Source: a virus. From it: a stretch of DNA of 22,054 bases. The stretch is from the IMG/VR virus record IMGVR_UViG_3300017769_000147, positions 1-22,054 of that record, one strand, 5' to 3'. The notes beneath the pieces were generated by a model. The model saw only the letters and a program-made list of their open reading frames with translations. It ran no database searches and was not told where the DNA came from. The position numbers and the translations under genes are program-made. This document shows positions 8,701 to 14,991 of this stretch, piece after piece (position 1 is the stretch's first letter; the number at the start of each line of letters is the position of its first letter).

Positions 8701-9867
8701 ATTTTGTGGTGTGAAACCAAAAGCGGCAGCCGTTGCTTGAGAAACAAAGAAGCCCGGACACTCTGCAAACGTTGTGATTGTTGTATTACCATCACCAAGA
8801 CAACATGCACCCGTGGCACCATCGGTGGAACCAAAGAATGGTTCTAATTCATTACAATAGTGTGTTTCACTATATGGTTCTAATTCGTTGATGTCAGGAT
8901 TATTGCCTGTAAGATCCCAACCAACAAGATTTCCATACCATGTATCCTGAAAAGAGATAAAAGTAAAGATGTCTCTGTTACCACTAAAACAAGGTTTCTG
9001 TATGTACGGGAATTTGACATTACTCTGACTTGTGAACCGATCAACTGATGGTGTAGTTCCGGTTGCACCATCAACAATTAAAAAGAACGAAGCACTATAA
9101 TTTTCTGGTGCTTTGTTAATGTTTACAGTCAGTGGTGTCTGTCCATCAGTTACCTCTGCATATTGAGTCATATCAACAACAAAGTTTTTTGCTCGTGCCC
9201 AATCAACGGTTGCTTCAACCCCCTGAACACCTTCAATATCTTTTATTTCTACACCGTTTCCTTTTTCTAATAAAACGGTTGGTTCTCTATATGATTTAAC
9301 TCGAAGACCACGAACTTCATTTCGATTTAAAAACTCTTTGGCAGTCGCACCCTGAAGTCCAACTAAGTTGCTAGAACCATCTGTTTTGATAAGTTGTCCG
9401 GTTAACCCAGAAACATCAGCAAAACCCGATCCACTCAAATCATAGTCGAGAGTTATCAATCCATCAGAATCAGTTGATAACGTCAGATAATTACCTGTAA
9501 CTCCAAGACTTCTTATTGATAACGTGTTTTTTTCTGTGCTTACAGCAAGAGTAAATCCGTCACCTAAGTTATTGAATCCTACTCTGGTTAAAGTTGAACC
9601 AGTGTTTCCAAGAATTTGAGATCCATCGACGGTGCTATACTCGGCAGAAATACCTCTTTCAAAAGTATTACCGCTAAAAAGTGTAACAAAAGTAAGACCA
9701 GAGGAGGAAGAAAGAATCTCAAGAAAACTTTCTCCAGTCGGTCCAGTTGCACCTCTAATTGTTGGACCAGTTGCCCCGGTCGGTCCTGTTGGACCAGTGG
9801 GGCCAGTGGGGCCGGTGGGACCAGTCGCAGATCGTATAAAGGGGCTACTTCCATAAATTGGTGTCAT
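5755..9867 (-). CDS. Giant collagen-like, cysteine-rich tail fibre with Lcl/DUF1566-like domain (1370 aa)
   Basis: This is the largest protein in the window. It starts MTPIYGSSPF, followed by a collagen-like segment (16-45, mainly GPT), a beta-rich spacer (46-340) and cysteine modules at 354-511 (18 Cys), trailing to 547. From about 583 (GQSYGGGIVVGIFNPYG) to about 1174 a long region carries Lcl/DUF1566-type landmarks: WYIPSPDELAFI (1029), GEYWTSSG (1063) and KVRAIRLVRV (1166). Large inserts in it make it far longer than the usual domain. After it come a second domain-like stretch, another cysteine module (1266-1298) and a Ser/Gln/Gly-rich tail ending SSSSYGY. ATG at 9867 overlaps the upstream stop as ATGA; the nearest purine-rich site (AGAGGAAA) is about 19 bases away, so translation may depend on coupling. 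It is likely the main adhesin; the ligand cannot be read from sequence. Confidence 0.87.
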   Translation of the reverse strand: MTPIYGSSPFIRSATGPTGPTGPTGPTGPTGATGPTIRGATGPTGESFLEILSSSSGLTFVTLFSGNTFERGISAEYSTVDGSQILGNTGSTLTRVGFNNLGDGFTLAVSTEKNTLSIRSLGVTGNYLTLSTDSDGLITLDYDLSGSGFADVSGLTGQLIKTDGSSNLVGLQGATAKEFLNRNEVRGLRVKSYREPTVLLEKGNGVEIKDIEGVQGVEATVDWARAKNFVVDMTQYAEVTDGQTPLTVNINKAPENYSASFFLIVDGATGTTPSVDRFTSQSNVKFPYIQKPCFSGNRDIFTFISFQDTWYGNLVGWDLTGNNPDINELEPYSETHYCNELEPFFGSTDGATGACCLGDGNTTITTFAECPGFFVSQATAAAFGFTPQNIENACGTPATGINGDAVGPCCVYQIDTDQIDCLNDQSPDQCLSLSNNADLYASFSNFNDYLPGCDITKVESGCECVDCDNSVLGIGACCDGNGNCTEVDRFSCEQISGFFRGPGVACTDTLCSGGSGACYTGQTCVDNIDGAACIGVGSLYAGDDSNCATTSPPNLFNPERRSLPDGIHPFFTHSDVEPYFKLGQSYGGGIVVGIFNPYGATCLGNTGHGLDRNSVSGLTGNVIDTLPDGTTSSAYIPPSILADESDSGIYRSQYDFHGYGYDDRKSQSYYQGLSYPDEESGEFREDAWFIILSLNDAELESNPFSNNKEFRWGVTGSNYGPISNIGQPDSDVGTERQQKYLDIDIVEGFNGEDYSASGVLEGGEYGGYFRPIFSTKEGHWRKTSGVGANQGQPTVNENLTRHSVTSWQSARGAGTTSLEKLYSKASAGGNYQLREELGADYNGLWHRNWGLHNTVRMAHGLNHAYYECGTAGTNCNGTYDYISPDGSQTITCDQLKTLTGSSLQCGCLFSSSLTIGCDNNNTTANEFYYSSWPQDPTPINNLAYAFEKDSKYNRQMYIGEYWFGKAAASGNTGQDAGKEGTAVYGARVFYDDQASTTGQACPDKYCVDNDSSGVNKNIYYPNPPFMSPWYIPSPDELAFIAKHVATNSLNNHILSAGGEALQGEYWTSSGAFDFITNKNDHVDNPEGLLFTTIPGAGSEGGTAAAPYVGITFDRADNRVKSTTNAVQIKGHMTKAWTQEFPPNPDPTKSSFGFKNYKRDKFNHLAKVRAIRLVRVDARYPKLFYDKAQTTLNGSWVDANARLWYMPAVQSLSTSAINFYHGRFEASPSIPSVLQNIFGEIIRHRGYLTLEAGDPQGGSSFLGDLYGSCTLPNGYCSLRERYECVNYYGGIFGGEGSRCPDSIEKSAYRPTEPSGVNYLEAYYRGRRRSGSYEIQQTTETNLNITNTSGISQQSSGSQSSGESQSSSSYGY
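5974..6072 (-). repeat. Isolated C-terminal cysteine module of the 1370-aa fibre
   Basis: Residues 1266-1298 read GSC...C...C...GGIFGGEGSRC, matching the second half of the cysteine-module consensus. The module lies about 760 residues downstream of the main array, beyond the Lcl-like domain. It shows that the module can be placed independently within these proteins. Confidence 0.65.
8335..8808 (-). repeat. Cysteine-module array of the 1370-aa fibre
   Basis: Residues 354-511 contain 18 cysteines in three modules starting at GACC (353), GPCC (407) and GACC (475). The third is closest to consensus (SGFFRGPGVACTDTLC). The first two are looser, with longer spacing before the closing cysteines, so they may be older or degenerate copies. 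Confidence 0.75.
9733..9822 (-). repeat. Collagen-like Gly-X-Y segment (1370-aa fibre), 9-bp DNA repeats
   Basis: Residues 16-45 are mostly GPT triplets, with a short interruption at IRG. On the plus strand the DNA shows near-identical 9-base units of the ggaccagtn type between about 9764 and 9822. The repeats also create a proline/valine-rich open frame on the other strand, which is a shadow and not a gene. Confidence 0.88.
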
Positions 9868-11033
9868 GATATAAGTCCGAGTTTCCTCTGAACAGTTTGA
9901 AGATCAGTCTGAACTGTATTTACTGTGCTATTAATATCAGCGAGAGTGCTTGTTGCATTTGTTGATGTTGTAAGTTTATCGGTAACTTCAAGTTCTTTAA
10001 CAGACACTTTTCTTGGGATTGAAATGCCTCGGATATTTTTTACAACCATCGCAACAGCGATGCTGCCGGTTTGAATCGAACTACCAACAGAAAGTCTAGC
10101 AGAACCAGACGTAACGATTTGCGGCACAACAAATCTTGTTACTGTTGTACTATCGACCGTGTATAACACATCATCAATATTTATTTTGATACCTGTGTTT
10201 ACTTGGGGAACTCCAGAACCTCTTTCAATGGTGATTGTATTGTTAACGGTATCTATCGAAGTAATCCTTCCAGTGTAAGTTGTTTTACCTCCACTAACTT
10301 GTTTTGCAACCCTGCCAATTAAACTTGCCTTGGCAAGGCTTGTTGAAGCAAATGTAATTACTTCGGTATAACCATAAGTTTTACCGATTACCCCGTACAG
10401 TTCGTTAAAATCAGAAACATTAAAGTTTTGAGAACCTTGATCCACCCTCACGAGAGAAGGTGGTAATTGTTGTCCAATGTCCAAATATTCTCGAAGTTCA
10501 CCGATCAAATCATCGGTGCTTTCTGCCGCAATTGCTCCACCGACAGTATATCCAATATAGTTCAAAACAATAGCGTTGTTTACACCATCATCTGCCACTT
10601 GCAAAATTGGTTTAATTACTTGAGTTTGCTCAAACGGAGCCAAGTTTTGAACACCACCAGTTGCGGTCGGACTAAGGAAATAAATGTCATTACCGCCAGT
10701 TGCTCCTGTGGTATCCTCTGATAAATTTGTAAATCTACCTGATGGGTAATTAATTTGACCAAAAACAACAACGTTTAAATTTACAGCATCAACAGATTCA
10801 ACAACACCGATAACTTCTGCATTCTCTACAGTATTTGCTTTTGATTTTCTGTAAATTTTATTTGATGGATCTGACACATCGTACCGAATAACATCACCAG
10901 CCACAATTCCAGCCTCCACGGTATAATCTGAACTTGTTACTGGAATGGTGGCAAGAATTCGTGAACCGATGTTATTTAAATTAACATTGGTAGTCGATGA
11001 ATTAATATTTGAACTACTTGAACAACTTGGCAT
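9864..11033 (-). CDS. Tail-fibre-associated structural protein with shared repeat module (389 aa)
   Basis: I do not recognise a named family for the whole protein. A Ser/Asn/Thr-rich N-terminus (1-20) is followed by a module at about 40-165. That module aligns by eye with residues 115-230 of the 741-residue fibre next door: VAGDVIRYDV against VAGQVVRFVV, AEVIGVVE against AEVFGIVN, and IYFLSPTATGGV against VHFLDSSTAGGL. The middle (about 190-335) is beta-rich. The C-terminus (350-389) is polar with heptad-like spacing (VNTVQTDLQTVQRKLGL) and may form a short coiled coil. ATG at 11033 has a clear GAGGT upstream at 8 or 9 bases and lies 8 bases after the previous stop. Its position between two fibre genes suggests a fibre, connector or fibre-tip role, which is inferred. 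Confidence 0.75.
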   Translation of the reverse strand: MPSCSSSSNINSSTTNVNLNNIGSRILATIPVTSSDYTVEAGIVAGDVIRYDVSDPSNKIYRKSKANTVENAEVIGVVESVDAVNLNVVVFGQINYPSGRFTNLSEDTTGATGGNDIYFLSPTATGGVQNLAPFEQTQVIKPILQVADDGVNNAIVLNYIGYTVGGAIAAESTDDLIGELREYLDIGQQLPPSLVRVDQGSQNFNVSDFNELYGVIGKTYGYTEVITFASTSLAKASLIGRVAKQVSGGKTTYTGRITSIDTVNNTITIERGSGVPQVNTGIKINIDDVLYTVDSTTVTRFVVPQIVTSGSARLSVGSSIQTGSIAVAMVVKNIRGISIPRKVSVKELEVTDKLTTSTNATSTLADINSTVNTVQTDLQTVQRKLGLIS

Positions 11034-11041
11034 ATTTTACC

Positions 11042-13267
11042 TCAACTTACGTCGTTATTTAGGTCAGCATCAGCAACATAGTGGACAGAAATGTTATCAA
11101 AATTAACAAAACCAGTTAACGGTTCAACAAGAACCCCGTCTTTCGTTTTTTGTCCCACACGAATGGTTGTTTCTCCCGCAGGTGCAACACGGGTGTTTCC
11201 ACCAGAACCTCTGGATCCAGAAGTTTTTGCGAGGTTTGCATTCGCTGTTCTATTGAAAGCGTCTGCTGTGATCCCGTCTATTGGGGAGAATAAAGTAACA
11301 GTTGGTTCTTCACGCATTCGGACTGGGAATCTATGATAGAAATCGGAGTCGGGTGAAATTACGGTAAAGTTAAGAGAAGTTGAATCGGGAACACCATTTA
11401 TTGTCGTGTTCGACGACGATGTGATATCCGGTCCGTAACTTCGTTGATAATATCTTGCACAATCATCATACTCCGCTTCAATAGTTTTTGGTCTAACTGG
11501 AGTTGAAGCAAGTCCTCTTTCAAGTTTTACTTGAGCAAGATCCAGTTGTCCGGGGACTCGAAGAATGTCAATACCGACACCAACATAATCGTCACCATTA
11601 AAATTCGGAACTTGAGTCATTGCAGGCATAGAGAATGTTGTAATATATTTTGTAAAGTCTGTTCCGAGTGAGAACGTACCAAGGCTGGTTAGAGTTTCAT
11701 CGGATTCGTTATAAACTTGTTTCACAAACGCTGTACATGTCGCTCCTGAAGTCCCCGCTCTCGCATAGAAGGAAAGTGTCATGTTCTCCCCTCGGAAAGC
11801 ATCAGAACCCTCCACACGGTTCTCTACCTGTAGGAAATCGTCTCCAGTGTAACCAGAGATACTGTGATTCAAACGAGTATAGTAAAGCGGATTACCTTCA
11901 ACCTCTACTTGCGTTGGAGAGAAGTCTTTTCTTAAAATACTAAAGGATCCTGATCCGTGTGTCAAACCGTTAAGTCTTACCCACTTATCTGCAAAATAAG
12001 TGCTTCCTGTTCCAGTGTGTGCAGAACCAACACCAATACCTCTCTGCCAAACCGTGTACGAACCATTAATCAGTTCGTTATCGTTGACATAGGATACACC
12101 ACCAGTGTTAGATGTTGCACCAAAAAGAGTTGGAGGAGCCAATGTCGAAAACTGGATTGGATTGCCGGTTGATTCTCCCGTCAAGGGATTGAACGATCCT
12201 GCATCGTGATATGGATGGACAACCAAAGCAAAGTCACTGCCGATAAGAACGTTGATTCCAACTATTTTTGAACCAGATCCCGGATTTGTAAATTGCAAAG
12301 TACCATCGGTATTAACAAAGAGAGGTCCAGATCCATTTGTTACTGGTGAGTTTACTACAAAGCCATTTGTTACAACTTTAATTACACCAGATGCAAGTCC
12401 CGTTGTTGAATCTTCGGTGATAACACCGGCAACGCTGTTCATTGAATTGCTGTTATTTCCATTTGTGGGTTCAAATTGACCGTTATTAAATGAGATGGCT
12501 TTTCCACGAGTAAATTCAGATGCCATTCCTGTCAAGAAGAATGCGTTGTTGTCAGCCTGACTAGAACCTGTACCACCAGTTCCTTGAAGAAGTTGACCTC
12601 TAAAATTATAAACAACACCTTGTGTTTCTGATGTTGCGACTAAAACTGGTTTGGAAACTTGACCCAAAACATTTGGTTCATTTGCTGTCAAACCACCCGC
12701 CGTCGAAGAATCTAAGAAGTGAACACAACCGGGCTCAAGACCACCTGTTGGAATGTTAACAACACCGTGGGTTGCAACAGAAATTGAATTTTCACCTGTT
12801 TCCCCGTTTACAATACCAAAAACTTCTGCTCCTGATGGAGAGTCTGCTTTTGCTAGAGTAAGACCTCTGTAACTTCCGTCAACGACAAAACGAACAACTT
12901 GACCAGCAACATAATCGGCAGTTGCACCAGTAACAGACGCAGAGACTGTATTAACACCAGTGAAGGATTTTGCAAAATCATAACTGAGTAATCCATTAAT
13001 TGTGACATCGTTGAATGTCATTCCTTTGTTAACATTGCCACTAAGTTCGACAAAAATGTCACCAGAGGAGATACCAGTATTATCACTGCCAACACCATCC
13101 GAAGTAACACCAACGATTACGTTGATACCGTCACCGGAAATGCCGTCATATACACGGAGAAGATTATGCTTTGCGATAATTTCTGAGTTGGTTTTTGTTG
13201 CCCACTCAAAGAAACTCGTGTTATCGTTCAGGTCTTCTATTTGAAATGTATTGTCTTCAACGCCCAT
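11042..13267 (-). CDS. Tail fibre with C-terminal carbohydrate-binding-module-like region (741 aa)
   Basis: The N-terminus (1-52) has the pattern seen in T4-like marine phage fibres: a short polar segment, FFEWATKTNSEIIAKHNLL, then VYDG. Two copies of a beta-rich module follow at about 115-228 and 245-350. From about 398 the sequence matches the common phage-fibre pattern NGSYTVWQRG...YFADKWVR, with FRGENMTLSFYARAG (491) and LDLAQVKLERGLASTP (576) followed by DCARYYQRS. This is a carbohydrate-binding-module-like receptor region, and the remainder (620-741) is a distal beta domain. The role is host recognition on the virion, likely through surface polysaccharide. It starts 10 bases after the previous stop with a weak GGGG ribosome site. 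The C-terminal region is confidently a phage-fibre type; the receptor is unknown. Confidence 0.87.
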   Translation of the reverse strand: MGVEDNTFQIEDLNDNTSFFEWATKTNSEIIAKHNLLRVYDGISGDGINVIVGVTSDGVGSDNTGISSGDIFVELSGNVNKGMTFNDVTINGLLSYDFAKSFTGVNTVSASVTGATADYVAGQVVRFVVDGSYRGLTLAKADSPSGAEVFGIVNGETGENSISVATHGVVNIPTGGLEPGCVHFLDSSTAGGLTANEPNVLGQVSKPVLVATSETQGVVYNFRGQLLQGTGGTGSSQADNNAFFLTGMASEFTRGKAISFNNGQFEPTNGNNSNSMNSVAGVITEDSTTGLASGVIKVVTNGFVVNSPVTNGSGPLFVNTDGTLQFTNPGSGSKIVGINVLIGSDFALVVHPYHDAGSFNPLTGESTGNPIQFSTLAPPTLFGATSNTGGVSYVNDNELINGSYTVWQRGIGVGSAHTGTGSTYFADKWVRLNGLTHGSGSFSILRKDFSPTQVEVEGNPLYYTRLNHSISGYTGDDFLQVENRVEGSDAFRGENMTLSFYARAGTSGATCTAFVKQVYNESDETLTSLGTFSLGTDFTKYITTFSMPAMTQVPNFNGDDYVGVGIDILRVPGQLDLAQVKLERGLASTPVRPKTIEAEYDDCARYYQRSYGPDITSSSNTTINGVPDSTSLNFTVISPDSDFYHRFPVRMREEPTVTLFSPIDGITADAFNRTANANLAKTSGSRGSGGNTRVAPAGETTIRVGQKTKDGVLVEPLTGFVNFDNISVHYVADADLNNDVS

Positions 13268-13277
13268 TTGTACCCCA

Positions 13278-14123
13278 TTAGAATGTGTCTATTAGTAAGT
13301 TATTCATATATTTTACTTTTTTATTTAGGTGATCTACATACAGGACCGGAGCAAAGTCTGAAATAATAGTATCTACTCCCCCATATAATTCTGTTGCTTC
13401 ACTAAATTCATATTGAATTCTTTTTGCGACCGTTACTTGATCGTCAACAGATTTTAATTTATCATTCATCAAAGTAGAGTCAGTGTCAGTTCCAGTTACT
13501 GTTCTAGTTTGTGGAAGAATTTCTTTACTATTAAATTTTAATCCAACATAAGTTATACCAGACGTAAATTCTTTACTCACAGTAACTTTAAATTTATCCA
13601 CTCCATCATTTTGATTTAAATAAACGTGATATAAAAATCCGTGATCTTTTGCCGTTCCATTCAATGTCGAAAGACGATAAAATCCTTCGTTAAATTTTAT
13701 TGAAAGATTGTCGCTAGTTTTTGTAATAGTAACGGGTGAATATTCACCTTGTTTTCTTGACATTGTTGGCACTACATTTGTTGATATTGGTATGCCCGGA
13801 ATAATTGGACTGGCACCATTCCAGCCCGGAGAGCCGACTCTGTTTCGTCCATTATCTCCATTTGCAGGTGGTCCTTGAAAAAATCCCCACGATCTAAGTG
13901 ATTCTATTGCAAGATTTCTCTCTATGTAATGTGTTTCTTGTTGTTCATTTAAATCTGATGACTGAAGGGTATCACCCGATGCGAATGCAACGTAAGTGTA
14001 ATTTTTATCCACACTTTCTTCATTTAAAGAATGTTCTGCTTTTTTCGATCCATATGGTGAAAGTGGACCATACACAGTGGATGACCCTTGTTGCTTTTTA
14101 AATGGATAGAGATTTCTTGTCAT
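13278..14123 (-). CDS. DUF4815-like baseplate/fibre connector, second tandem copy (281 aa)
   Basis: The N-terminal part contains NYTYVAFASGDTLQSSDLNE (about 41-60), the pattern of the DUF4815-type phage structural N-terminus in which a long Gln-x2-[ED]-L-N-E helix follows. The middle has SPGWNGASPI and ITYVGL, and the end is VLYVDHLNKKVKYMNNLLI. All these landmarks recur in the gene immediately upstream, so the two are tandem paralogues. They have diverged strongly, and this copy is more lysine-rich and AT-rich in its second half. It begins one base after the previous stop, without a good ribosome site (GGTG only), so translation is probably coupled. A baseplate-to-fibre connector role is inferred from position between gp8 and the fibres. 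Confidence 0.78.
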   Translation of the reverse strand: MTRNLYPFKKQQGSSTVYGPLSPYGSKKAEHSLNEESVDKNYTYVAFASGDTLQSSDLNEQQETHYIERNLAIESLRSWGFFQGPPANGDNGRNRVGSPGWNGASPIIPGIPISTNVVPTMSRKQGEYSPVTITKTSDNLSIKFNEGFYRLSTLNGTAKDHGFLYHVYLNQNDGVDKFKVTVSKEFTSGITYVGLKFNSKEILPQTRTVTGTDTDSTLMNDKLKSVDDQVTVAKRIQYEFSEATELYGGVDTIISDFAPVLYVDHLNKKVKYMNNLLIDTF

Positions 14124-14124
14124 A

Positions 14125-14991
14125 TTACACCGTTGTTATAATTAGATTGCTCATGTATCGAACTTTGCCCGTTGAGTGGTCGATATACAAAACAGGAGAG
14201 ATAGTATCAAATCCGGTCGAACCGTTAACACCCGCAACACCTATGCCAGAGAAATTAAAGGAAACTCTTGCCGCACCAAGACCGTTTATATTATAGAATC
14301 CAGCAGAATTATCTTGTAATGTTCTGTCCGTTGCTCCATCACCACCACCCTCGGGTAAAACGTATGTTTGTGTTAAAAATAATCCAACATAAGAAATACC
14401 TGATGTTGCTTTTGAAATTGTAGTTGTGTAAAGAGATTCACCCAAAGCACCCTCATAGTTAAGGTACACAAAATATTTAAATCCATTATCAACATCGGTC
14501 CCTGTTCTTACCTCTGTTAGATAGTATCCTTGATTTAATTGAATTGTAATTGAGGTTCCGTTATCAATTACAGACACAAGGTTTGGAATTTCGGATGATG
14601 CTGGTTGAGACGCTGGGGGGATCACATCAAATCCGGGTTGATTTCCTGCACCGTATGGTGCAAGCGGTGTTGCACCATCCCAGCCTGGTCCACCGTATCG
14701 AAGGCTTGTTCCCTCGTCTCCAGATCCAGCGTAAGGAGTTCCAACATAATAACCCCAGTAATTAATCATTGTTGCCATCAGAGTATTTTCTTTGTAAAAA
14801 TACTCTTGAACTTCGTTTAACTCTGCCGCTTGAACGGCATATCCGGGACGGAACGCAACGTATTTGTAGTTTTCCTCGAACGAGTTTGGATCAAATGAAT
14901 GCAAAACCGTTCTGCTGTTATATGGTGCAACAGAGAGTGGAGTTTGGGGTTCTGTTGAAGAAATTTTAAATGGTAATATTGATCTTGCCAT
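14125..14991 (-). CDS. DUF4815-like baseplate/fibre connector, first tandem copy (288 aa)
   Basis: Residues 41-65 read NYKYVAFRPGYAVQAAELNE plus a following helix, closely matching the DUF4815-type motif. A glycine-rich turn follows (GGPGWDGATPL, about 100-110), then beta-rich sequence with ISYVGLFL and the C-terminal VLYIDHSTGKVRYMSNLII. The paralogue downstream shows the same plan. The start overlaps the gp8 stop as TAATG, and a ribosome site AGGAAAA lies about 8 bases upstream. In T4 the genes after gp8 are gp9 and gp10 (fibre socket and wedge pin). The position fits an analogous role, but no sequence match to those is visible, so the exact function is open. Confidence 0.8.
   Translation of the reverse strand: MARSILPFKISSTEPQTPLSVAPYNSRTVLHSFDPNSFEENYKYVAFRPGYAVQAAELNEVQEYFYKENTLMATMINYWGYYVGTPYAGSGDEGTSLRYGGPGWDGATPLAPYGAGNQPGFDVIPPASQPASSEIPNLVSVIDNGTSITIQLNQGYYLTEVRTGTDVDNGFKYFVYLNYEGALGESLYTTTISKATSGISYVGLFLTQTYVLPEGGGDGATDRTLQDNSAGFYNINGLGAARVSFNFSGIGVAGVNGSTGFDTISPVLYIDHSTGKVRYMSNLIITTV

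Noticed and set aside
9733-9822. Short direct DNA repeats as a possible CRISPR array
   Set aside because: The 9-base units are continuous, in frame and code for Gly-Pro-Thr; there are no spacers.
9632-9856. Plus-strand open frame with repeated Pro-Val-Gly residues
   Set aside because: It is the reverse-strand shadow of the collagen-like GPT repeats in the 1370-residue fibre; no ribosome site, and all real genes are on the minus strand.
13268-13340. AT-rich stretch near the end of the 281-residue gene as an intergenic promoter or terminator
   Set aside because: Nearly all of it is coding sequence of that gene; the true gap is 10 bases and no stable hairpin with a T run was seen.
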